64,000 nucleotides of DNA, taken from NCBI GenBank assembly GCA_934546745.1, contig CAKTDV010000002.1, positions 124,001 to 188,000 of the forward strand, given 5' to 3'. A program made the translations under genes and the position numbers. Each line of letters opens with the position of its first letter. The first letter of the stretch is position 1. This stretch comes from an uncultured Desulfovibrio sp. (GTDB taxonomy: Bacteria > Desulfobacterota > Desulfovibrionia > Desulfovibrionales > Desulfovibrionaceae). The notes below the pieces were generated by a model, which was not told the origin of the DNA, did not search any database, and was given only the letters and a program-made list of their open reading frames with translations. This document shows, piece by piece, positions 41,498 through 50,811 of this stretch.

Positions 41498-43042
41498 TCA
41501 TTGACGATCCAGCACCCGCAGGGACAGCGCCTCGGCCAGATGCGGCAGCGCGATGGGGAGCGTCCCGCCACCGCCGCCCGTCCGCGCCGTCTCCAGATCG
41601 GCGATGGTGCGCGCCAGACGCAGCACCCGCGTATAGGCGCGCGCGGAAAGCCCCAGACGCCGCACGGCGTTTTCCATCAGGGCATGGCCCCCGGCATCCG
41701 GCGTGCAGTACCGTTCCAGCAGGCTGCCGGACAGATCGGCGTTGCAGCGGGCGGACGTTCCCGCGTAGCGTTCCTGTTGCAGGCGGCGCGCCGCCGTAAC
41801 GCGCGCGCGGATGGCCGCCGAGGGTTCGCCCTCTCCCGTGGCGCGCAGGGCCTCGTAGGGAACCGCGGGCACCTCGATATGCACGTCGATGCGATCCAGC
41901 AGCGGCCCGGACAGCTTCGCCCTGTAGCGCTCCCGTTGATCGGCGCGGCAGGTGCAGGGGTGCGTCGGGTCGCCCAGATAGCCGCACGGACAGGGGTTCA
42001 TGGCGGCCACCAGCATACAGTCCGCCGGATAGACGACACTCTGATTGGTGCGGGAAATGGTCACGCGCCCGTCTTCCAGCGGTTGGCGCAGCACTTCCAG
42101 CGCGCTTTTGCGGTATTCCGGCAGCTCGTCCAGAAAGAGGACGCCCCTGTGCGCCAGCGTCACCTCCCCCGGGCGCGGCCACGTGCCACCGCCCACCAGC
42201 GCCGCTTCCGAGACGGTATGGTGCGGCGAGCGGAAAGGCCGGCGGGACGTCAGGCCCTGACCGGCGCGCAACAGACCCGCCACACTGTAGACCTTGGTCA
42301 CTTCCAGCGCTTCCTCAAAATCCAGCGGAGGCAGGATGGTGGGCAGGCGCTGCGCCAGCATGCTCTTGCCGCTGCCGGGCGGTCCTATCAGCAGGATGTT
42401 GTGCCCGCCCGCCGCCGCAATCTCCAGCGCGCGTTTGGCGTTCTGTTGCCCTTTCACCTCCGCATAGTCCAGCGGCACTCCCGGCGTTTCTTCCTCAAGC
42501 AGCGCCGGCGGCGTGGGAGCCAGGGGCGTTTCCCCGGCCAGAAAGGAGGCGCACTGCGCCAGACCTGCGGGCGCGAACACAGGCAGCCCCCGCACCACGG
42601 CCGCTTCGGCGGCATTGTCCGGCGGTACGATGATGCCGCGCACGCCGCGCGCGCGGGCCAGAATGGCCAGCGGCAGAATACCCTGTACCGGTTTGAGTTC
42701 GCCGGACAGCGAGAGTTCTCCAGCCATGAGGTACTCTCCCACGGTGTCAGGGGGCAGCAGGCCCGCCGAGGCCAGAAGCCCCACGGCCAGCGGCAGATCG
42801 TAGGCCGTGCCGTTCTTGCGCCGGCCGGCGGGCGCAAGGTTGACCGTCACCCGTGCGGGAGGCAGGCGGAAGGCGCACGCCCGCAGGGCGGAGAACACCC
42901 GCTCCCGCGCCTCACGCACAGCCGTTTCCGCAAGGCCCACCAGACTGAAGGCGGGCAACCCCTGCCGGGTATAGTCCACTTCCAGTTCCACGGGGTAGGC
43001 GTCCACCCCCTCAATCCCGCCGGACAACAGACGGACGATCAT
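41498..43042 (-). CDS. comM: YifB/ComM-type Mg-chelatase-like AAA+ ATPase
   Basis: The 514-residue product has an N-terminal Lon-protease-like fold domain (MIVRLLSGGIEGVDAYPVELEVDYTRQGLPAFSLVGL), Walker A GPPGSGKS, Walker B FLDELPEY and the CxCGYLGDP cysteine cluster (NPCPCGYLGDPTHPCTC), with a C-terminal domain RVLRLARTIADLE. ComM is a helicase that promotes branch migration during natural transformation. The start codon overlaps the ahbD stop (ATGA), giving coupled translation. Confidence 0.92.
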   Translation of the reverse strand: MIVRLLSGGIEGVDAYPVELEVDYTRQGLPAFSLVGLAETAVREARERVFSALRACAFRLPPARVTVNLAPAGRRKNGTAYDLPLAVGLLASAGLLPPDTVGEYLMAGELSLSGELKPVQGILPLAILARARGVRGIIVPPDNAAEAAVVRGLPVFAPAGLAQCASFLAGETPLAPTPPALLEEETPGVPLDYAEVKGQQNAKRALEIAAAGGHNILLIGPPGSGKSMLAQRLPTILPPLDFEEALEVTKVYSVAGLLRAGQGLTSRRPFRSPHHTVSEAALVGGGTWPRPGEVTLAHRGVLFLDELPEYRKSALEVLRQPLEDGRVTISRTNQSVVYPADCMLVAAMNPCPCGYLGDPTHPCTCRADQRERYRAKLSGPLLDRIDVHIEVPAVPYEALRATGEGEPSAAIRARVTAARRLQQERYAGTSARCNADLSGSLLERYCTPDAGGHALMENAVRRLGLSARAYTRVLRLARTIADLETARTGGGGGTLPIALPHLAEALSLRVLDRQ

Positions 43043-44193
43043 CGCGGCGCGGCCTCCTTGCGGGGCAGGTAGGTACAGAGGGGTTCCGGGGCCATGTGAT
43101 TGCCGCTCATGCTGTAGGCGCGGGCGCGGCAGCCGCCGCAGACCCTGTGGAACTCGCACACGCCGCATTTGCCCTCGTAGCATTTCTGATCGCGGAATTG
43201 TCTGAAATAGGCGCTGTTGCGCCAGATTTCAGGAAAAGGCGTCTTGCGGACATTGCCGCAGTCCAGCTCCAGATACCCGCAGGGCTGTACCTGTCCCGTG
43301 TGGCTGATGAAGCAGAAACCGGTGCCGCCAAGACAGCCGCGCGTCAGGGCGTCCATGCCGAAGGTCGCCGGAGAGACGCTGAGACCTTCCTCGCGGGCCC
43401 GCTGCCGCAGGATGCGGTAGTAATGGGGCGCGCAGGTTGCCTTGAGATGCATGGAGGTTGTCTTGCGGAAGTCGTAAAGCCAGTGCAGCACCTCCTCATA
43501 CTCCCCGGCGGTAATGACCTGATCGGCCAGTCCCGCCGCGCGGCCCATAGGCACCAGCAGGAAGATATGCCAAGCCGCCGCGCCAATACGTTCGCACAGG
43601 GAGAAGATGTTTTTGAAGCTGCGCAGGTTGTTGCGCGTGACGGTGGTGTTGATCTGGAAGGGGAGTCCGGCGTCCTTGAGATAACCGATGCCCCGCATGC
43701 TGGCCTCGAACGCGCCGGGCACGCCGCGAAAAGCGTCGTGGCTGGCGGCGTCGGCGCCGTCAATGGAGATGGAGCAGCGATCCACGCCCGCCTCCCTGAG
43801 ACGGCGGGCGTTTTCGGGGGTAATCAGGGTTCCGTTGGGAGAAAAGGCGCAGATAAGCCCCCTGGCATGGGTGTACGCGACAAGATCATACACGTCGGCG
43901 CGCATCATGGGATCGCCGCCGGTAAAGATGACGATGGGCCTGCCCACCTGGGGGAAGGTGTCGATCAGCGCTTTGGCTTCCTCTGTGGAGAGTTCGCCGG
44001 GATAGGGATCCGGGTGCGCCTCGGCGCGGCAGTGCTTGCAGGCCAGATTGCAGGAGCGCGTCACTTCCCAGGCGATGAGCTTGCAGGCGGGGGAGCCGTC
44101 TTCCAGCGTTTTGGGGCCGCCCATGGCCGGATGGCCCTTGCGGGGATCGTGCGCGCCCGGTTGCCCGGCGGCTTCGTGCGTGTGTTCCGTCAT
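43039..44193 (-). CDS. ahbD: AhbD-type heme b synthase (Fe-coproporphyrin III decarboxylase)
   Basis: Last step of the siroheme-dependent heme route: radical SAM decarboxylation of two propionates of iron-coproporphyrin III. The 384-residue protein has the radical SAM motif in EVTRSCNLACKHCRAEA and SPASM-type C-terminal cysteines (RGCLGGTGFCFISHTGQVQPCGYLE, CYEGKCGVCEFHRVCGGCRARAY). It is coupled to hemB upstream by TGATG overlap and ahbC lies two genes upstream on the same strand. AhbC and AhbD are related; the assignment between them follows from the Asp/Cys pattern and gene order and is probable rather than certain. Confidence 0.85.
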   Translation of the reverse strand: MTEHTHEAAGQPGAHDPRKGHPAMGGPKTLEDGSPACKLIAWEVTRSCNLACKHCRAEAHPDPYPGELSTEEAKALIDTFPQVGRPIVIFTGGDPMMRADVYDLVAYTHARGLICAFSPNGTLITPENARRLREAGVDRCSISIDGADAASHDAFRGVPGAFEASMRGIGYLKDAGLPFQINTTVTRNNLRSFKNIFSLCERIGAAAWHIFLLVPMGRAAGLADQVITAGEYEEVLHWLYDFRKTTSMHLKATCAPHYYRILRQRAREEGLSVSPATFGMDALTRGCLGGTGFCFISHTGQVQPCGYLELDCGNVRKTPFPEIWRNSAYFRQFRDQKCYEGKCGVCEFHRVCGGCRARAYSMSGNHMAPEPLCTYLPRKEAAPR

Positions 44194-45185
44194 CAGCGCA
44201 CCAGCCCTTTTTCCAGCAGCGTTTCAGCGAAGTAGGTGATCAGCATTTTTGCGCCCGCCCGTTTGAGGCCCAGCAGGCTTTCCAGCATCACGGCCTGTTC
44301 GTCGATCCAGCCGTTCATGCCCGCGGCGCGGATCATGGCATATTCGCCGCTGACCTGATAGGCGCACAGGGGAACACTGGTATGCTCGCGGACAAGACGG
44401 ATGATGTCGCCATATGGCCCGGCGGGTTTGACGATCAGCGCGTCCGCGCCTTCCTCGGCGGCATCGGCGCAGGCTTCCAGGATGGCCTCGCGCCAGTTGC
44501 CGGGATCCATCTGGTAGGCTTTGCGGTCGCCGCAGGCGGGAGCGGATTCCGCGGCCTCGCGAAAGGGACCATAATAGGCCGAAGCGTATTTGACGGCATA
44601 GCTCATGATGGGCGTCATGGTATGCCCGGCCTGATCCAGCGCCTCGCGCAGGGCGGCCACACGACCATCCATCATGTCGGAGGGAGCCACGACGTCCGCG
44701 CCCGCCCTGGCATGGCTTACCGCCGTTTTTGCCAGCAATTCCAGGGTGGGATCGTTGAGGACGCGCCCTTCGGGCGTCAGGATGCCGCAATGTCCGTGGT
44801 TCATGTATTCGCACAGGCAGACGTCGGTCATGATGACCAAGCGGGGAAAGCGCGTCCGCAGACGGCGCACGGCCTGCTGCACGATGCCGTTTTCGGCATA
44901 GGCGCCGCTGGCCTTTTCGTCCTTGACCGACGGGATGCCAAACAGAAGGACGGCGGTCAGGCCCTTGTCCACAGCCTTTTCCACCTGTTTTTCCAGTTCG
45001 TCCAGCGAGAGCTGGTATTGTCCGGGCATGGAGGATATTTCCCGGCGGAAATGCCTGTCGTCCGTTTCCACCGCGAAATAGGGCATAATCAGATCTTCCG
45101 CCAGCAGCGGCGGCGTATCGCGTACCAGCGCGCGCAGTTCCGGCGATTGACGCAGACGGCGTCCACGATGAAACGTTCGCAACAT
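44193..45185 (-). CDS. hemB: Porphobilinogen synthase (delta-aminolevulinate dehydratase)
   Basis: Condenses two 5-aminolevulinates to porphobilinogen. The 330-residue protein has RLRQSPELRALVRDT, MPGQYQLSLDELE, VLLFGIPSVKDEKASGAYAENGIVQQAVR, DVCLCEYMNHGHCGIL (zinc-site cysteines), VSHARAGADVVAPSDMMDGRV (active lysine follows in SYAVKYASAYYGPFREAA) and VKPAGPYGDII. ATG 45185 has GAGG upstream. It feeds the adjacent ahb genes. Confidence 0.97.
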   Translation of the reverse strand: MLRTFHRGRRLRQSPELRALVRDTPPLLAEDLIMPYFAVETDDRHFRREISSMPGQYQLSLDELEKQVEKAVDKGLTAVLLFGIPSVKDEKASGAYAENGIVQQAVRRLRTRFPRLVIMTDVCLCEYMNHGHCGILTPEGRVLNDPTLELLAKTAVSHARAGADVVAPSDMMDGRVAALREALDQAGHTMTPIMSYAVKYASAYYGPFREAAESAPACGDRKAYQMDPGNWREAILEACADAAEEGADALIVKPAGPYGDIIRLVREHTSVPLCAYQVSGEYAMIRAAGMNGWIDEQAVMLESLLGLKRAGAKMLITYFAETLLEKGLVR

Positions 45186-45324
45186 GGGAACCTCGGTTGT
45201 TTGGCGTGTTCGTGATGTCGGGGGGGGAGCATGGGGAGCACGAAGGGGGAAGCCGGCCCCCCGCATGGATGCGAAAAGGTTCCGGTTTCCCCCCTTGAGA
45301 GCGGATGGCGTCGTCCCCGGAGGG

Positions 45325-46506
45325 TTACAGGCCTATTTCCCCGTCGGTCAGGTAACAGGCGGGATCCTGTGCCCAGATGTCGCCATAGTAGGCTTCCGCG
45401 CGGGCGCGGAAGTTGCCGCCACAGATGGAAAGGTAGCGGCATTTGGCGCAGCGGCCCCCGACGTGGGCTTTCTTGTTCTTGAGTTTGTGCAGCAGCTCGA
45501 TGGACGGATCATCCCAGATTTCCGAGAAAGGACGTTCCAGCACATTGCCGAAGGTGTGGTTGCGCCAGAACTGATCGGCATGCACCTGGCCGTCCCAGGA
45601 AATGCAGCCGATGCCGCGCCCGGAGTTGTTGCCCTCGTTGAATTGCAGCAGCTCAAGCACATCTTCCGCGCGTTTGGGATCTTCCCGTTGCAGGCGCATC
45701 CAGACGTAGGGGCCGTCCGCATGGTTGTCCACGGTCAGGATTTCCTTTGGTTTGCCCGCATCGAAGCAGGCGCGGGTCTCGTCCATGATCAGATCCAGGA
45801 CGGCGCGGGTTTCGGCATGATCGAGATCTTCCTTGATCAGTTCGGAACCGCGACCGGAATAGACGAGATGGTAGAAACAGGCGCGGGGGACTTCCAGATC
45901 GCGCAGCAGCTGGAAGATGCCGGGAATTTCGGCCACGTTGCGCTTGTTGATGGTGAAGCGCAGGCCGACCTTCAGGCCTTCGGCCTGACAGTTGGCGATG
46001 CCCTCCAGCGCCTTCCTGAAGGCGCCGGGTACGCCGCGGAAATGATCGTGCACCGGCTCCAGGCCGTCAAGGGAGATGCCCACATAGGACAGGCCCACTT
46101 GTTTGAGCTCGCGGGCCTTTGCCTTTGTGATCAGCGTTCCGTTGGTGGAGATGACGGCGCGCATGCCCTTGCTGGTGGCATGGCTGGCCAGTTCCACAAG
46201 ATCCTTGCGCACCAGAGGTTCGCCGCCGGAAAAGAGCATCACCGGCGCGCCGTAGGCGGCAAGATCGTCGATCATGTCCTTCGCCTTTTCCGTGGAAATC
46301 TGATCGCGACCGTCTTCTTCCGTGGCCTGTGCGTAACAATGGACGCATTTGAGGTTGCAGCGGCGGGTCATATTCCAGACCACGACCGGTTTTTTATCCT
46401 CTGAAAATTGCAGAAGGTGCGACGGGAGCTGGCCGGAATGGCGGCCGTAGCGCAACGCGTCGGAGGCTTCGACCTGTCCGCAGTACAATTTGGAGATGCC
46501 GATCAT
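45325..46506 (-). CDS. ahbC: AhbC-type 12,18-didecarboxysiroheme deacetylase (radical SAM)
   Basis: Removes acetate side chains from didecarboxysiroheme to give iron-coproporphyrin III. The 393-residue protein has WNMTRRCNLKCVHCYAQATEE (CxxxCxxC), GGEPLVRKDLVEL, STNGTLITKAKARELK, and a C-terminal SPASM-like set (GIGCISWDGQVHADQFWRNHTFGNV, GGRCAKCRYLSICGGNFRARAEAYYGD). It lies upstream of hemB and ahbD on the same strand; the trio is as in Desulfovibrio heme clusters. ahbA and ahbB are not in the window. Confidence 0.87.
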   Translation of the reverse strand: MIGISKLYCGQVEASDALRYGRHSGQLPSHLLQFSEDKKPVVVWNMTRRCNLKCVHCYAQATEEDGRDQISTEKAKDMIDDLAAYGAPVMLFSGGEPLVRKDLVELASHATSKGMRAVISTNGTLITKAKARELKQVGLSYVGISLDGLEPVHDHFRGVPGAFRKALEGIANCQAEGLKVGLRFTINKRNVAEIPGIFQLLRDLEVPRACFYHLVYSGRGSELIKEDLDHAETRAVLDLIMDETRACFDAGKPKEILTVDNHADGPYVWMRLQREDPKRAEDVLELLQFNEGNNSGRGIGCISWDGQVHADQFWRNHTFGNVLERPFSEIWDDPSIELLHKLKNKKAHVGGRCAKCRYLSICGGNFRARAEAYYGDIWAQDPACYLTDGEIGL

Positions 46507-46646
46507 CGTGAATCCTTACGCTCTGTCTCCGGCGGCGTTCTCGCGGGATCGCGCCGGGAAGTTTTCCATTTCAAAAGCGATGCCGTCCGCGCGCGGCGGG
46601 TTGGGCGCGGGCGTCCGTTCCCGTGTCCGCCAGAGCGGTCGTGTTC

Positions 46647-49352
46647 TCAATGTGAACCGCCCTGGCCGCCGACGCGGGCCCGCAGGACGGCAAAGGCCTC
46701 TTCCACGGCTTCGGGTCTGCTGCCGCCCGCGCGGGCAAGATCCGGGCGGCCGCCGCCGGAACCGCCGCAGGGCGCGGCCACATCCTTGATCAGGGCCGGC
46801 GCGGTAAAGGAGCCGTGCAGATCCTTGGAAACATAGAGCACGAGGTTGACCTTGTCGCCATCGATGCCCGCGAGACAGGCCACGCCGGAAGGCATGCGGG
46901 AGCGCACGTCGTCCATGAGATCGGGCAGAGCCTTGGCGGAGACGCCCGGCAGGGCCGCCGTGGCGACCTTGATCCCGTTGATGGCCGTTGCCGCCGCGAC
47001 GATGTCCGCTCCCGAGGCGGGTGAGGCGGAAGCCTTTTCGGAGGCTTTGCGCAGTTTCTTCACGTCGGCCTGAAGCGCTCTGACGCGATCGACAAGCTGG
47101 TCTGGCGCCGCCTTGAGCAGGGCGGCCATCTCTTGGAGCGCGGCGCGCTCCCCGGCGGCAAGCTCCAGGGCGTTCCAGCCCGTGACGGCCTCGATGCGGC
47201 GCACACCCGCGGCCACGCCGCTTTCGGCGACGATGCGCAGGCATCCGGCCTGCCCGGTGCGCTCAAGATGGGTACCGCCGCACAGCTCCAGCGAGAACTG
47301 ATCCGCGCCTTCGCCCATGCTCACCACGCGTACCACATCGCCGTATTTTTCCCCGAACAGGGCCATGGCTCCCAGTCCGCGCGCCTCATCAAGAGGCATT
47401 TCGCGGCATTGCACGGGCAAATCCGCCATGATGGCGGCGTTGACCTGCCGCTCGACGGCGGCCAGTTCCTCTGGCGTGAGGGCCGCGATATGGGAAAAGT
47501 CAAAGCGCAGGCGGCGGGGTGTCACCAGCGAACCGGCCTGCTTGACATGGGAGCCGAGGACGGTGCGCAGCGCCGCATGCAGCAGATGCGTACAGCTGTG
47601 GTTGCGCGCCGTAGCCAGACGCTCATCGGCCTGGACGGTAAAGAGGGCCTCCTGATCAAGGCGGAGCGTTCCCGAGGTGAGGGTGACGCAATGCACGATA
47701 AGGGTGGGGACAGGCTTGAGGGTGTCCGTGACGCTGGCGGCGCCCTCCGGACCGGCGATGACGCCCGTATCTCCGGCCTGGCCGCCGGACGCGCCGTAGA
47801 AGGGCGTCTGGCTGGCGACCACGTAGCCCCTGTTCGTACCCTTGTCAGCGCCTTTGTCCGCCGTCAGCGATGTCACCCGAGCGCCGTTTTCATCCAGCAG
47901 GGCCACGATACGGCCGCGGGCTTCGGTCTGTCCGTACCCGACGAAGCGGCTTTGCAGGCCGTCTTCCGCCAGGGCGGTGAAGACGGTATTGCCGCTTTCC
48001 CCGCCGCCAAGAAGACCGGTCTTTTTCTGGCTTTCGCGGGCGCGGGCGCGCTGGGCGGCCATATGCGCCTCAAAGCCTTCGGCATCCACGCTGAAGCCCC
48101 GCTTTTCGGCGACATCGTTGACGATGTCCAGAGGAAAGCCGTAGGTGTCGGAGAGTTTGAAGCAGAACGCGCCGTCAATGCGCTTTTCGCCCTTCTTTTC
48201 CAGCGTGTCGAGTTCTTCTTCCAGCATCTCAAGGCCCTTGTCGAGGGTCTGGGAGAAACGCTGTTCCTCCTCGCGCACGGCGCGGGCGATAAAGGCGGCA
48301 TGTTCCAGGAGTTCGGGGTAGGCGTCGCCCATGACTTCCGTCACCTTGTGGGCCACTTTGTGGAGGAAGGGTTCGTGGACGCCCATGAGCGTCGCGAAGC
48401 GCAGGGCGCGGCGAATCAGGCGGCGCAGGACGTAGCCGCGGCTTTCGTTGGAGGGCAGCGCGCCGTCGGCGATAAGGAAAGCGGCGGCGCGGGCGTGGTC
48501 GGCAATGACGCGCAGGGCCGTGTCCACGTCGTTGGTGTCGGGCGCGCTGAAGGAGTACGTGACGCCCGCCAGGTCGGCGGCATACTGGATGATGTCCTGA
48601 AAGAGGTCGCAGTCAAAGTTGGAGCGCTTGCCCTGACAGACGGCGGCGATGCGCTCCAGCCCCATGCCTGTATCGATATTGGGACGGGCCAGACGATCGC
48701 GCGTTCCGTCGGCACGCTGATCAAACTGGGTGAAGACGAGGTTCCAGATTTCAAGAAAGCGGTCGCAGTCGCATTTGCCAATGCCGCAGTCGGGGCCGCA
48801 GGCCATGTCTTCGCCCTGGTCGATGTAGATTTCCGAACAGGGGCCGCAGGGGCCGGTATCGCCCATGGTCCAGAAATTGTCTTTTTCGCCCATGCGCACG
48901 ATGCGGGACGGGTCAAGACCAGCCACTTCCCGCCAGATGCGCGCGGCCTCGTCGTCCTCGCGAAAAATCGTCACCCAGAGCTTTTCCTTTGGCAGATGCA
49001 GCTCCTCCGTCACAAAAGCCCATGCCCAGGTGATGGCTTCGCGCTTGAAGTAGTCGCCAAAGGAAAAATTGCCCAGCATTTCAAAGAAGGTGTGGTGGCG
49101 CGCGGTGCGTCCCACATTCTCAAGATCGTTATGCTTGCCGGAGACGCGCAGACACTTCTGGGAGGTCGTCACGCGCGGCACGGCGCGCTGTTCCTCGCCG
49201 AGGAAAAATTTCTTGAACTGCACCATGCCCGCGTTGGTGAAGAGCAGGGTAGGGTCGTTGGGAGGAATCAGCGGTCCTGAGGGCAGAATGTCATGGCCGT
49301 GGCGGGCGAAGAAGCGGAGGTATTTCTGACGTATTTCCTTGGCGGTGAGCAT
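46647..49352 (-). CDS. alaS: Alanine-tRNA ligase
   Basis: The 901-residue protein has the class II core (MLTAKEIRQKYLRFFARHGH, FTNAGMVQFKKFFLGEE, RHHTFFEMLGNFSFGDYFKREAI), an editing domain with the H-x3-H site (ARNHSCTHLLHAALR) and CGGTHLERTG, and a C-terminal C-Ala domain with a DHH-type glycine-rich end (CGGSGGGRPDLARAGG). ATG 49352 is set by the family start. recA lies 119 bp upstream on the same strand; recX, often between them, is absent. Confidence 0.97.
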   Translation of the reverse strand: MLTAKEIRQKYLRFFARHGHDILPSGPLIPPNDPTLLFTNAGMVQFKKFFLGEEQRAVPRVTTSQKCLRVSGKHNDLENVGRTARHHTFFEMLGNFSFGDYFKREAITWAWAFVTEELHLPKEKLWVTIFREDDEAARIWREVAGLDPSRIVRMGEKDNFWTMGDTGPCGPCSEIYIDQGEDMACGPDCGIGKCDCDRFLEIWNLVFTQFDQRADGTRDRLARPNIDTGMGLERIAAVCQGKRSNFDCDLFQDIIQYAADLAGVTYSFSAPDTNDVDTALRVIADHARAAAFLIADGALPSNESRGYVLRRLIRRALRFATLMGVHEPFLHKVAHKVTEVMGDAYPELLEHAAFIARAVREEEQRFSQTLDKGLEMLEEELDTLEKKGEKRIDGAFCFKLSDTYGFPLDIVNDVAEKRGFSVDAEGFEAHMAAQRARARESQKKTGLLGGGESGNTVFTALAEDGLQSRFVGYGQTEARGRIVALLDENGARVTSLTADKGADKGTNRGYVVASQTPFYGASGGQAGDTGVIAGPEGAASVTDTLKPVPTLIVHCVTLTSGTLRLDQEALFTVQADERLATARNHSCTHLLHAALRTVLGSHVKQAGSLVTPRRLRFDFSHIAALTPEELAAVERQVNAAIMADLPVQCREMPLDEARGLGAMALFGEKYGDVVRVVSMGEGADQFSLELCGGTHLERTGQAGCLRIVAESGVAAGVRRIEAVTGWNALELAAGERAALQEMAALLKAAPDQLVDRVRALQADVKKLRKASEKASASPASGADIVAAATAINGIKVATAALPGVSAKALPDLMDDVRSRMPSGVACLAGIDGDKVNLVLYVSKDLHGSFTAPALIKDVAAPCGGSGGGRPDLARAGGSRPEAVEEAFAVLRARVGGQGGSH

Positions 49353-49471
49353 GGGAGGCTCCTGCGGGGCGGCGGGGCGGCGGGGCCTCCGCGCCTGTTT
49401 GGCGCATGGCAGGCGGGCGGCCTGCCGCGGCATCGGGTTAGTGACGGCGGGAACGGACGCGGGTGCGGCGC

Positions 49472-50581
49472 TCAGGGCAGATCCGGCGGGGAGGCCGGAT
49501 CGTCAATGGGGGCGAGGCCGTTTCTGTCCTCCTCCAGGTCCTCGGGCGTGGGCGCGAACTCGTTGGGATGCATACCGAGGAATTCTATGACCTTTGTCTC
49601 GATGCGCCGGCGCAGATCGGCGTCCTCTTCCAGTAAGGCGCGCACCTTTTCGCGGCCCTGACCCAGTTTTTCGGAGCCGAAGGCGAACCACGATCCGCTC
49701 TGTTCGATAATTTTCGCATCCAGGCCAAGATCGATCAGTTCTCCGGCGCGGGAAATGCCCTGTCCGTAGAGGATGTCGAACACGGCGCTGCGGAAGGGCG
49801 GGGCCACCTTGTTCTTGACCACGCGTACCTTTGTCCGCGATCCGAAGGATTCTTCCTTGTCCTTGAGCGTCTGTATACGGCGGATATCCATGCGCACGGA
49901 GGAATAGAACTTGAGCGCGTTGCCGCCCGTGGTCGTTTCCGGGCTGCCATAGCCCGTGACGCCGATTTTCATGCGGATTTGGTTGATGAAGATGACGGAG
50001 GTGCGGGATTTGTGGATGGTTCCTGTCAGGCGGCGCATGGCGTGCGACATCAGGCGGGCGTGGCCGCCCACCTGCGATTCGCCCAGATCTCCCTCCAGCT
50101 CCGCCTGCGGAATGAGTGCCGCCACGGAGTCCACCACAACGAGATCCACAGCGCCGGATCGCACCAGCATGTCGGCGATGTCAAGCGCCTGTTCGCCGTA
50201 GTCCGGCTGGGAGATGAGCAGATCGTCCGTATTGACGCCAAGCCGCGCCGCATAGGTCACGTCCAGGGCGTGTTCGGCGTCCACAAAGGCGCAGGTGCCG
50301 CCCATCTTCTGGCACTCGGCGATGATGTGCAGGGTGAGGGTCGTCTTGCCCGAGGATTCGGGGCCGAAGATTTCCGTGATGCGGCCCCGGGGAATGCCGC
50401 CCACGCCCAGCGCCAGATCAAGGCCGATGGAACCTGTGGGAATGACGGAAATGCTGACGTGCGCATCGTCCGAAAGCTTCATGACGGCGCCCTTGCCATA
50501 TTTGCGCTCAATGGTGGACAGGGCGGTGCTGAGCGCTTCAGCGCGGGCATTTTCGGGGGAAGGGGCCGGTTTCTTGGCCAT
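49472..50581 (-). CDS. recA: Recombinase RecA
   Basis: The 369-residue protein has ALSTIERKYGKGAVMKLSDD, Walker A GPESSGKTT, VVVDSVAALIPQAELEG, the L1/L2 loops (SHAMRRLTGTIHKSRTSVIFINQIRMKIGVTGYGSPETTTGGNALKFYSS region) and an acidic tail. Central to homologous recombination and SOS induction. The start is ATG 50581; upstream residues in the longer frame are not conserved. I saw no clear LexA box in the leader. Confidence 0.98.
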   Translation of the reverse strand: MAKKPAPSPENARAEALSTALSTIERKYGKGAVMKLSDDAHVSISVIPTGSIGLDLALGVGGIPRGRITEIFGPESSGKTTLTLHIIAECQKMGGTCAFVDAEHALDVTYAARLGVNTDDLLISQPDYGEQALDIADMLVRSGAVDLVVVDSVAALIPQAELEGDLGESQVGGHARLMSHAMRRLTGTIHKSRTSVIFINQIRMKIGVTGYGSPETTTGGNALKFYSSVRMDIRRIQTLKDKEESFGSRTKVRVVKNKVAPPFRSAVFDILYGQGISRAGELIDLGLDAKIIEQSGSWFAFGSEKLGQGREKVRALLEEDADLRRRIETKVIEFLGMHPNEFAPTPEDLEEDRNGLAPIDDPASPPDLP

Positions 50582-50811
50582 GGCGTGTCTCCACTGACAG
50601 GCGCGGCAAACGCGCGTTCCATATCTCTGTTGGGGGTCGCAACATACCAAAGGCGTCACGGCAAGGCAACAGTCCGGGGCGCGTCCGCGGGAGGCTTCGG
50701 ATCTGGAGGGCTTCGGGCGGCGGGCGCGTTTCTTGCTGTGTTTGTCGTTTTTTAACAGGAATCCATATCAAAAATGAGGCGTCTTGCCAAGAGCCCGGCC
50801 TTTTCGTAGAA

